Origin: Amphibacillus jilinensis Y1
Lineage (GTDB): Bacteria; Bacillota; Bacilli; Bacillales; Amphibacillaceae
Reading direction: 5' to 3'
Length of the DNA stretch: 64,000 nt
Assembly: GCF_000306965.1 (NCBI RefSeq)
Contig: NZ_JH976437.1
Span: forward strand, 101,405 to 165,404
In this document: positions 48,324-56,016 of the stretch, one piece after another
Numbering within the stretch: the stretch's first letter is position 1
How the letters are laid out: the number at the start of each line of letters is the position of its first letter
Translations under genes and position numbers: made by a program
Notes under the pieces: generated by a model
Databases searched by the model: none
The model's input: the letters and a program-made list of their open reading frames with translations, nothing else
What the model was told of the DNA's origin: nothing

Positions 48324-49758
48324 TGTTTTGTTGTTTCTTTTTAGCGATATATTCCTGAATAAGTGCCTCTGAACCTATTCGTTTAATGTGATAATGGTGT
48401 ACACCTTTTACTATACTAAAATAGACAGTCGTTTGAAGATTTTGCTGAAGCAAATCATGATTGATCCATCTATACCAAAGTTGCTTGAAGCCCTCAGTTA
48501 CTTCTACCACCGTTGCCTCTTCTTTAATTGAAACAAGCTGCCGTTCAAGCTGAAAAACCATTGTTTCTGGTGAGGCACGACTCGCCTTAGCTATTGTTTG
48601 CCCTATTGTAAACTGATGGATCGGCGCTTCTCGCTTTCTTGTTAATTCAAATAATCCCAGCGCTGTAAAGCCGAAAACCTTAATTGGTAGTACGTCCTGT
48701 TTTAACTTATCAGTAAATATTTTTTGCAACTTCGCCTGATCCTGTGTTTTTCGCAGGCGAATAAAGTCAATCACAATGATTCCAGATATATTTCGCAGTC
48801 GAAGCTGTTCTGCAATCGCAACAGCAGCAATTTTATTGACTGCATATGCTGTTTGATGAGATCCTCTTTTTCCGGTATAACCGGCAGAGTTGACATCGAT
48901 AACGGTCAGCGCTTCAGTATGGTCAATATGCAATGTTATACCATGTTGACAAACCACTACGGGATCTAACAATTGCTCAAATAAATGGTCCACTGTAATC
49001 GGCAATCTATCCGTTAACTGTTTATCCCATACTACTTTTTCGATTAATTTAGGATAACGCTGCTTAAGTTGTCTTACAGTCGTTGCTTGATCACAATATA
49101 TCATGTTAATATCAGCACCTGAAAACTTCTTAATTAGCTGATCACTTACCGTTTGAGCATGCCAAACTTGATAAGGGGGCTTCTCATCCTTAGCGTCTTG
49201 TCTGAGGTGATGCCACAACTGACGAAGCTGCTCAACCTGCTGCGTTAGCTCTTGAACTGAATGGTTAACCGCCTCTGTGCGAATAATTAAACCTTCGTGG
49301 TCTGCGCAGATTTCTCCTAGTACTCCTGCCAGTTCTTCACCTTGATTAACTGTTATTTTTTTTGAAACAGCTACTCGCTGACCATAAGGTAAGTAGATAA
49401 TATTTTCCCCAGGTAAAGTGATATCCGCCGTTAACCGCGCCCCTTTTTGCTGGTAAGCATCTTTGACTACTTGCACAAATAAGGTTTGACCTTCAACGAG
49501 CAGAGACTCAATCGGTTTATCTGTTGGATTAATCGATGCTGGCAATTCTTTTTTTTCTAAGTATCCCTTATGTTTTAACCCTATGTCTAGATAAGCAGCT
49601 TGAAGGCCTTTATCGACAGTTGTCACTTTTGCTTTTAAAATAGAACCTACAAGTTGTGGTGTGTTGGGTCGGTCAATCGCCAAGTCAATAATTTTATCCT
49701 GTGCTATAACTAGACCGAGCTTTTCTGTTGTTTTGGTTAATAACATAATATCTACCAT
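48307..49758 (-). CDS. rng: Ribonuclease E/G family protein
   Basis: 483-residue endoribonuclease of the RNase E/G family from the ATG at 49758 (AGAGG 7 nt upstream; frame opens seven codons earlier). An S1-like RNA-binding part contains VGSILKAKVTTVDKGLQAAYLDIG; catalytic aspartates sit in VIDVNSAGYTGKRG and GIIVIDFIRL. The zinc-link CPxCxG motif normally after the DNase-I-like domain is missing: LGLFELTRKREAPIHQF continues without cysteines. It lies between rplU and spoIVFB, overlapping the rplU promoter. Confidence 0.9.
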   Translation of the reverse strand: MVDIMLLTKTTEKLGLVIAQDKIIDLAIDRPNTPQLVGSILKAKVTTVDKGLQAAYLDIGLKHKGYLEKKELPASINPTDKPIESLLVEGQTLFVQVVKDAYQQKGARLTADITLPGENIIYLPYGQRVAVSKKITVNQGEELAGVLGEICADHEGLIIRTEAVNHSVQELTQQVEQLRQLWHHLRQDAKDEKPPYQVWHAQTVSDQLIKKFSGADINMIYCDQATTVRQLKQRYPKLIEKVVWDKQLTDRLPITVDHLFEQLLDPVVVCQHGITLHIDHTEALTVIDVNSAGYTGKRGSHQTAYAVNKIAAVAIAEQLRLRNISGIIVIDFIRLRKTQDQAKLQKIFTDKLKQDVLPIKVFGFTALGLFELTRKREAPIHQFTIGQTIAKASRASPETMVFQLERQLVSIKEEATVVEVTEGFKQLWYRWINHDLLQQNLQTTVYFSIVKGVHHYHIKRIGSEALIQEYIAKKKQQNIDKIN

Positions 49759-49775
49759 TTGTACGCCTCTTTCCT

Positions 49776-50621
49776 TCAATTCCGAACGACATCATTTAAC
49801 CGATCCTGATAGTTACCTTGTTCAAAATAGTGCTTTAAACACGTGCTTTCATTGGTCATTCTACAACGTTCTTTAATTAAAATAGGATGATAGCAATTGG
49901 CACGAAAATGTAAAAAAACATCACTTAATGACGTTTGACTTGAAAGTATAAGTGGAACAACTTTCCTCGATTGCTTCATTTTTGACATACGACTTAATAA
50001 AAAACGTTGAAATACATAGAATCTTCTTTTCCATTCTAAGCGATTCTCTAAAATAAGAAAAGTAAACAGAACAGATGCGTTTAAAAAAGCATCATAGTAA
50101 ATGGTTACAATCACTAAAAATATAGAAAGCATAGCAAAAGAGAAAATTAACGTACGCTCATATGCTTTTTTATAGGGATATATTTTATTTAATAAAAGAT
50201 TAAATAGTTTACCACCATCGAGCGGCCAAATCGGAATGAGGTTAAAAAGTAGAATAAATTGATTATATTTAATAGCAAATAAAAGTAACGATTCAGAAAG
50301 TTGTAACGCTGTGTTAAATTGTAACAACATCCAATAAATAAATACATGTTGTAGCGGACCCGCAATTGTAATAAGAAATTGTTCAAAAGCTGGTTTATTT
50401 CCGTGTTCCTCTGTCTCCATCACACCACCGAATATCCATAGTGTCACACGACGTATATTCCAATTAAATGACTTAGCAGCAATAATATGGCCCAACTCAT
50501 GCCAAATAACGATAGTGAAAATAATTAATACTTCAGTTAACATACCCGTCAATAGAGAAACAATAATGGTAAACCAAATTGATGGATGTAAATAAATAAA
50601 AGTGTTTTTATTTCGTATCAT
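49776..50621 (-). CDS. spoIVFB: Stage IV sporulation intramembrane protease SpoIVFB
   Basis: Membrane-embedded metalloprotease (site-2 protease family) that processes pro-sigma-K in the mother cell. The zinc motif IVIWHELGHIIAA (about residue 43) and the second ligand region FNLIPIWPLDGGK (about 130) are intact; six or so helices are followed by a CBS-like C-terminal part. The ATG at 50621 lies inside the end of spoIVFA (14-nt overlap), so translation is coupled. BofC and SpoIVFA, both in this window, inhibit it in B. subtilis. Confidence 0.95.
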   Translation of the reverse strand: MIRNKNTFIYLHPSIWFTIIVSLLTGMLTEVLIIFTIVIWHELGHIIAAKSFNWNIRRVTLWIFGGVMETEEHGNKPAFEQFLITIAGPLQHVFIYWMLLQFNTALQLSESLLLFAIKYNQFILLFNLIPIWPLDGGKLFNLLLNKIYPYKKAYERTLIFSFAMLSIFLVIVTIYYDAFLNASVLFTFLILENRLEWKRRFYVFQRFLLSRMSKMKQSRKVVPLILSSQTSLSDVFLHFRANCYHPILIKERCRMTNESTCLKHYFEQGNYQDRLNDVVRN

Positions 50622-51387
50622 CAACAGGAATTACCTCGATGGGATCAATAAATTCACTACCTTTTTGCATGGAGAAATACAAGTGATGTTGACCATTTAA
50701 CAATGTAGATACTGTCCCAATCATTTGACTTGCATGGACAAACTGATAGGGGGTCACATTGATCTCATCTAGAAAACCGTATATTGATTTGGTTCGATCA
50801 GGATGTTGAATAATAATTGTTTTTTTCGTTTGCCGATCGTTTCCAGCAAAAATTACTGTCCCTTGCTCTATTGCATAAACATCCGGCTGGTCTATCACTT
50901 CTATAACTAAGCCTTGTCCATTTGTTTCAAAAGACTCTGAAACAACACCATTGACAGGCATGGCCAATTGCCCATAGGTTGGGATCGTTGATTGATCAAC
51001 AAATAATCCAAAAGGCAATCCAAAACGTTCTTGATACCAGACATTAACTGTAGCAAAAGGAAAATCTTCGCTCAATTGCTTCGTTAACCATTGTTTGGTC
51101 TGACTTAATGCTGGCAATTGCGTTTGAAAAATAAGTGTTGCTATTAGAAAAAAGGAGCCTGAAATGATTAATTGTTTCATAAATAAAGGCATTCGATCAT
51201 TAGAATGGTTTGTATGTTGTTGCTTTAATGTATCAAGTGATCGAGGGGGCCGATTAGGATATTTAACTTTAACCGCTTTTGTTTTTCCTTTTTTCCGTTT
51301 GGCCAAGGTCTTACGTACTTGTTTTAAATCTCGCTTCACGATAGACTCACTACTTTCTATTAGCATTTGTACAAGTTTATTCAACAT
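50608..51387 (-). CDS. spoIVFA: Stage IV sporulation inhibitor SpoIVFA
   Basis: 259-residue membrane protein that holds SpoIVFB inactive until the forespore signal arrives. A basic cytoplasmic N terminus (RKTLAKRKKGKTKAVKVKYP), one helix (about 72-90), and an external M23/LytM-like domain (GVVSESFETNGQGLVIEV, IIIQHPDRTKSIYGFL, QHHLYFSMQKG) lacking the full zinc ligands. No strong ribosome site precedes the first ATG, so the exact start is uncertain. It overlaps spoIVFB. Confidence 0.9.
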   Translation of the reverse strand: MLNKLVQMLIESSESIVKRDLKQVRKTLAKRKKGKTKAVKVKYPNRPPRSLDTLKQQHTNHSNDRMPLFMKQLIISGSFFLIATLIFQTQLPALSQTKQWLTKQLSEDFPFATVNVWYQERFGLPFGLFVDQSTIPTYGQLAMPVNGVVSESFETNGQGLVIEVIDQPDVYAIEQGTVIFAGNDRQTKKTIIIQHPDRTKSIYGFLDEINVTPYQFVHASQMIGTVSTLLNGQHHLYFSMQKGSEFIDPIEVIPVDDTK

Positions 51388-51733
51388 ACTAAGAATTATG
51401 AGTTTATCAGCATTGATTTTATTCGGTTAATCTGATCTTCGGGTTAGTTACAAAAGCTTTCAACACGTCCTATCATGACTTAAAGAGGTGCTCGAAAAGT
51501 TGCTTCATTTTTTAACATGTAGTAGCTGGCCTGTGCTAGGTGATTAATCATTAATCACAGCGCCTTTTTTGCTGACAACGAAAAAGAAGCAGACAAACTT
51601 GTCCACCTCTTCCTGTATTGATTGATCTATTTCACGCGTCACACACTCTAATTATGTGGCTAAAATCTTTGAAGTCGTTAAAATGATCACACCCTGATCT
51701 CATTACCAGTAGTCATCCATCGTTAAAGAATTA
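51388..51733. other. Intergenic region between minD and spoIVFA
   Basis: About 345 nt. It contains the palindrome GTGATTAATCATTAATCAC (51539-51557) followed on the plus strand by AGCGCC and six T, probably a terminator acting at least in that direction, and otherwise no recognised gene or repeat copy. The spoIVFA promoter should lie in its right part relative to transcription. Confidence 0.5.
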
Positions 51734-52531
51734 TTAATTACGCATCCCGAAGAATTTTTTCATTTTAGTGAACATGCCTTGTTCTTCTTCAAATGATTGT
51801 AAGGGTACAGACTCACCTAATATACGCCGAGCAATGTTTCGATAAGCTATCGATGCCTTAGTATTCGGTTGAAAGGCAATAGGTTCTCCGTGATTCGAAG
51901 CTTTGATCACTTCATCATCATCCGCTACAATACCCAATAAATCAATTGAAAGGATTTGAATAATCTCATCAATTGTTAGCATATCGCCATTTTTCATCAT
52001 ATGATTTCGGATTCGATTAATCACTAATTTAGCTGGTTCCAATTCTTCTTGCTCTAATAAACCAATAATCCGATCTGCATCACGTACACTTGATTTTTCA
52101 GGGGTTGTTACGACAATCGCTTGATCAGCACCAGCCACCGCATTTTTATATCCTTGTTCAATACCTGCTGGACAATCAATAATAATAAAGTCAAATTCTT
52201 TTTTTAATTCCGCAATCATCTCTATCATTGCTTCTGGTGAGAGATCATTTTTGTCACTCGTCTGGGCAGCAGGTAATAAATACAAATAGTCAAAACGTTT
52301 GTCTTTAATCAATGCCTGCTTTAACTTACATTTCCCCTTCGCCACATCGATAATATCAAAAATAATCCGATTTTCTAACCCCATAACAACATCTAAATTC
52401 CGAAGACCAATATCCGTGTCCATCAAGCACACTTTTTTATCCATAAGCGCTAGTGATGTCCCTAGATTTGCAGTGGTCGTTGTTTTACCAACGCCCCCCT
52501 TACCTGAAGTAATAACAATAGCCTCAGCCAT
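51734..52531 (-). CDS. minD: Septum site-determining ATPase MinD
   Basis: Membrane-associated ATPase that places the division inhibitor MinC. Deviant Walker A SGKGGVGKTTTTANLG at residue 9, DTDIGLRNLDVVMGLENR, IIDCPAGIEQGY, and a C-terminal amphipathic membrane-targeting helix (MFTKMKKFFGMRN). 265 residues. AAGGAGTG precedes the ATG, which lies within the end of minC (8-nt overlap). Confidence 0.98.
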   Translation of the reverse strand: MAEAIVITSGKGGVGKTTTTANLGTSLALMDKKVCLMDTDIGLRNLDVVMGLENRIIFDIIDVAKGKCKLKQALIKDKRFDYLYLLPAAQTSDKNDLSPEAMIEMIAELKKEFDFIIIDCPAGIEQGYKNAVAGADQAIVVTTPEKSSVRDADRIIGLLEQEELEPAKLVINRIRNHMMKNGDMLTIDEIIQILSIDLLGIVADDDEVIKASNHGEPIAFQPNTKASIAYRNIARRILGESVPLQSFEEEQGMFTKMKKFFGMRN

Positions 52532-53207
52532 TTAAAACACTCCTTTCAAATCCACTTAATTCTGGTCGTTTTTTAGCAACTATTTGTAAACGATCAATTA
52601 TTATTTTTTCAGATTGATCAACATAGCCACATTCCATATAAACACCATCTGATTCATAATCAGGTGATCGGCTATAAAGCGTTGCAATTCTCAATTGTAC
52701 CGGATGCATATAAGAAGCCATAATTACTGCGTCTTGATTGCCTTTATAACCGGCGTGAGCAATGCCTCGAAGATTACCCATCACAAATATATTTCCAGTT
52801 GCCTTTACGGTTCCGCCGGGATTGACATCGCCAATTAAAAGAAGATCCCCTGTTATCTCAACGACTTGGCCTGATCGGACCGTTTTTGTAATAATACGCA
52901 TATCACTTTCTTCTTTCCATCGCATTGCCTGTTCTTTTGTTATCACGTTCGACTCAATATCTTGGACGACCAACTTGTTTTTCTGACGAATAAGGGTGCG
53001 CAATTGTTCCTCTTGGTCGTTATGTAAGTAACGATTACCTAGTTGAACTTTAACCGTAATCATTGATTGTTCAACATCGATATCATCTTGAGAGAGCGTT
53101 TTATCTAATTCATGTAACAGTTGTTCAAAAGAACACGTATCATCCAAGTTAAGGGTTAGTCCGTCTCTTGTACCTTTAATCGTTACATATTGATTCTTTG
53201 CCACCAA
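52524..53207 (-). CDS. minC: Septum formation inhibitor MinC
   Basis: Inhibits FtsZ assembly away from midcell. The N-terminal domain (IKGTRDGLTLNLDDTCSFEQLL) and the C-terminal beta-helical domain (VRSGQVVEITGDLLLIGDVNPGG, GNIFVMGNLRGIAHAGYKG) are both present in 227 residues. GGAGGTG lies before adjoining TTG and GTG codons, either of which may be the start. It is cotranscribed with minD and lies 42 nt after mreD. Confidence 0.96.
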   Translation of the reverse strand: MVAKNQYVTIKGTRDGLTLNLDDTCSFEQLLHELDKTLSQDDIDVEQSMITVKVQLGNRYLHNDQEEQLRTLIRQKNKLVVQDIESNVITKEQAMRWKEESDMRIITKTVRSGQVVEITGDLLLIGDVNPGGTVKATGNIFVMGNLRGIAHAGYKGNQDAVIMASYMHPVQLRIATLYSRSPDYESDGVYMECGYVDQSEKIIIDRLQIVAKKRPELSGFERSVLNG

Positions 53208-53249
53208 GCAAACACCTCCATTCGGTCTGCATAGTCATGTTGACATCAT

Positions 53250-53792
53250 TTAATTTGTAGAACGTTTTTCATCAAATCGTTCTTTAGACCATTTAACTAA
53301 CTTCCTTTTAAACAGAGCATAAAAAATAAGAAAGATCATTAGATTAACAACCATTGTTGGGATCATCCGGTTGATAAGGTAATCCGCCATGATCATTTGG
53401 GTTACATCAGTAGCATAATAGATAAGGTAAAGTAGAAAATCTACCAACCCGACAGCAACAAAGGCCAGTAATGATGCAACATAAAAGTTAGCATGCAACA
53501 ACTTACGCATTCCGTGAACAAAGTAAATAGAAATCGCATAGCTGAACATATACACACCTAAAATATTTGTATACACAACATCAATTAAAAAACCAAATAA
53601 GATGGCGAAAAATAACGCATAGTAGGTATCCTCTAAATCGTAAAACATCTTGAATAAGACAAGGAACAAAAAAACAGAGTGGCTGACAATGAGCCATCCT
53701 AATTCATCGACTCGAGCAGGAATTAATTCAATCATTGCTCCTTGCATAACAAGCAATAACAACAAAATAAGAGGAAGATAAACTCTAGACAT
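53250..53792 (-). CDS. mreD: Rod shape-determining protein MreD
   Basis: 180-residue membrane protein with five to six helices, part of the elongasome. Sequence is poorly conserved, as usual for MreD; FLIDVVYTNILGVYMFSYAI and the position between mreC and minC identify it. GGAGGAGG precedes the ATG, which overlaps the mreC stop. Confidence 0.93.
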   Translation of the reverse strand: MSRVYLPLILLLLLVMQGAMIELIPARVDELGWLIVSHSVFLFLVLFKMFYDLEDTYYALFFAILFGFLIDVVYTNILGVYMFSYAISIYFVHGMRKLLHANFYVASLLAFVAVGLVDFLLYLIYYATDVTQMIMADYLINRMIPTMVVNLMIFLIFYALFKRKLVKWSKERFDEKRSTN

Positions 53793-54667
53793 TATTCCTC
53801 CTCCGTTTCATCATCATCGTTGTTTGATGGCAAACCACGATCAACAACAATAACATGGTTTAAATCACTAAGATTTGCTGAAGGACTGACATAAGCAATT
53901 TGAGTCAAGCCATATTGATCAGTTGTAACTTCTTCAATCGTCCCTATCTCTAAACCTTTTGGGAAAATCCCACCTAACCCTGAAGAAAAGACGTGTTCAC
54001 CTTCTGGTATTTCATCATAGTATTCAGTGAATTCCAATACTAATTGATCTCGTTCTTCATTATAGTCCAAAATAAAGCCACGTGCATCTTCGTCTTCATC
54101 AGTCAAATTCACATTAACCGCAATTCGATTCGATCGGTCAAATCCATTTAATAAAAGGATACTAGAGGAAAACTGAGAAGCTGACTGCACCTTACCAATC
54201 ATCCCTTGAGCTGTAATCACAGCCATATCTGGTTGAACCCCATCTTGTTTTCCTTTATCAATCGTAACTTGTTTGAACCATTGCTCAGGACTCCTTGCTG
54301 TAACAGTAGCTTGGATAGCGGTATAATCAGTGATACTTTCTGTTTTATCCAAAAGAGCCATAAGCTCATCATTTTCATTTCGTAGTTCTTGTACTTCATA
54401 TAGCATTTGCTGATATTGGGCTAAATTTTCCTTTAAAACTTGGTTTTCATCATAAAGATTATTCAGATTGCTAATGTTTTGAACGAGACGGCTTGTATAA
54501 TTAACTGGCGCTAACACAATTTGTTGGCCCCACCCAACCGCATCAAGAAAAAATTCTTCGACAGAAGATAGCTGATCACGGTCTCTTAGCGAAAAACCAA
54601 TTAGACCTACTAAAATGATTAGACCTAACAAAATCGAAAACAGACGTTTTCTTCGAAAAAAAGACAT
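53792..54667 (-). CDS. mreC: Rod shape-determining protein MreC
   Basis: Bitopic elongasome protein: short cytoplasmic start (FFRRKRLFSILLG), one helix (about 9-26), a coiled coil (about 65-105, with LRNENDELMALLDKTE), then the external beta domain with ARSPEQWFKQVTIDKG and GMIGKVQ. 291 residues. It links MreB filaments to the wall machinery. An acidic tail (NNDDDETEEE) ends the protein. Confidence 0.95.
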   Translation of the reverse strand: MSFFRRKRLFSILLGLIILVGLIGFSLRDRDQLSSVEEFFLDAVGWGQQIVLAPVNYTSRLVQNISNLNNLYDENQVLKENLAQYQQMLYEVQELRNENDELMALLDKTESITDYTAIQATVTARSPEQWFKQVTIDKGKQDGVQPDMAVITAQGMIGKVQSASQFSSSILLLNGFDRSNRIAVNVNLTDEDEDARGFILDYNEERDQLVLEFTEYYDEIPEGEHVFSSGLGGIFPKGLEIGTIEEVTTDQYGLTQIAYVSPSANLSDLNHVIVVDRGLPSNNDDDETEEE

Positions 54668-54682
54668 AGCTAATCCTCCAAT

Positions 54683-55723
54683 TTAATCCATAGTTGAACG
54701 CGATGCAATATTAGGGTGTGATTTGAAATGTTCAATATATTCTAGGGCCTTCCCTGTACCAATAGCTACACTATCCAATGGTTGCTCTGCTACAAATACG
54801 GGCATCTTTGTTTCCTCAGAAATGACTTGATCCAAACCACGTAGTAATGCACCGCCTCCAGATATGACAATGCCTCGATCCATCACATCCGCAGACAATT
54901 CGGGTGGCGTCTTTTCTAATGTGTTCTTCACTGAATCGATAATAGCTGTCACTGTATCACGTAAAGAATGAGCTATTTCCTCCGCAGTTATTGTAATTGT
55001 CTTAGGTAAACCTGTTAATAAATCACGCCCACGAATATCCATCTCATCAACCTCAGTATGATAGCCTGCAGAACCAATATCCATCTTTATTGACTCAGCA
55101 GAACGTTCACCAATCATTAGGCTATATTTTTTGCGAATATATTGTATAATCGCCTCATCCATGTCATCACCAGCTGTACGAATCGATTGGCTTGTCACAA
55201 TACCACCTAAAGAAATGACGGCTACCTCTGTTGTTCCTCCACCAATATCTACAATCATACTACCGGTAGGTTCCCAAACCGGCAGTCCAGCTCCAATAGC
55301 TGCCGCAAAAGGTTCTGCTACGGGATAAGCTTCTTTCGCCCCCGCTTGTTTAGTCGCATCGATCACCGCGCGTTCCTCCACCATTGTAATGCCAGATGGA
55401 ACGCAAACCATCACGTTTGGTTTTCGTGCAAGTACAGAGCGATTTTTTTGTGCTAAACGAATATAATATTTCATCATGGCAGCAGTGGTATCATAATCTG
55501 CAATAACACCGTCTCTCATAGGTCTAATAACAGAAATATTTCCTGGTGTACGACCAATCATATTACGCGCGTCACCACCAACGGCCTCAATGTCACCTGT
55601 TGAATTATTTTTAGCCACAACAGATGGTTCTCTAACAACAATCCCTTTTCCTTTAATGTAAACTAGCGTGTTCGCTGTCCCTAAATCAATACCTAAATCT
55701 TGTGAAAAACTAAATTTTGACAC
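54683..55723 (-). CDS. mreB: Rod shape-determining actin homologue MreB
   Basis: Actin-like protein forming membrane-bound filaments that direct wall synthesis. Phosphate 1 motif [14 protein letters not shown], phosphate 2 [18 protein letters not shown], and the adenosine motif [14 protein letters not shown]. 346 residues, GTG start behind GAGAGGA. It heads mreB-mreC-mreD-minC-minD. The upstream radC carries its own terminator. Confidence 0.98.
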   Translation of the reverse strand: MSKFSFSQDLGIDLGTANTLVYIKGKGIVVREPSVVAKNNSTGDIEAVGGDARNMIGRTPGNISVIRPMRDGVIADYDTTAAMMKYYIRLAQKNRSVLARKPNVMVCVPSGITMVEERAVIDATKQAGAKEAYPVAEPFAAAIGAGLPVWEPTGSMIVDIGGGTTEVAVISLGGIVTSQSIRTAGDDMDEAIIQYIRKKYSLMIGERSAESIKMDIGSAGYHTEVDEMDIRGRDLLTGLPKTITITAEEIAHSLRDTVTAIIDSVKNTLEKTPPELSADVMDRGIVISGGGALLRGLDQVISEETKMPVFVAEQPLDSVAIGTGKALEYIEHFKSHPNIASRSTMD

Positions 55724-55922
55724 ATTAATCGTCCTCTCTATCTTTGAAAAAGTAAAATGTTTATATTTGCATGGAATTTTTACACAACGTTACTGTTGTT
55801 TCGTTAAAAGTCATACCTTACAGCTTTTAGAAATACCATTGCCCTTAATTATTCACAACATACTGATGATCAATAATCTCGGATTGTAAAAAAACTATTA
55901 CTACACATTTTATCACAATAAG

Positions 55923-55961
55923 AAGCGCCTAACGCAAGAATTTTCTTGCCGTAGGGCGCTT
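55923..55961 (-). terminator. Hairpin terminator after radC
   Basis: AAGCGCC, CAAGAA, their complements TTCTTG and GGGCGCTT and a few unpaired bases form a long imperfect stem. On the minus strand it is followed by TTCTTATTG. It lies 55 nt after the radC stop. Confidence 0.7.
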
Positions 55962-56016
55962 ACTTAGATAACTCGCCTATTTAATTATACGAGAAAATGT
56001 TAAAAATAGATAGTAT

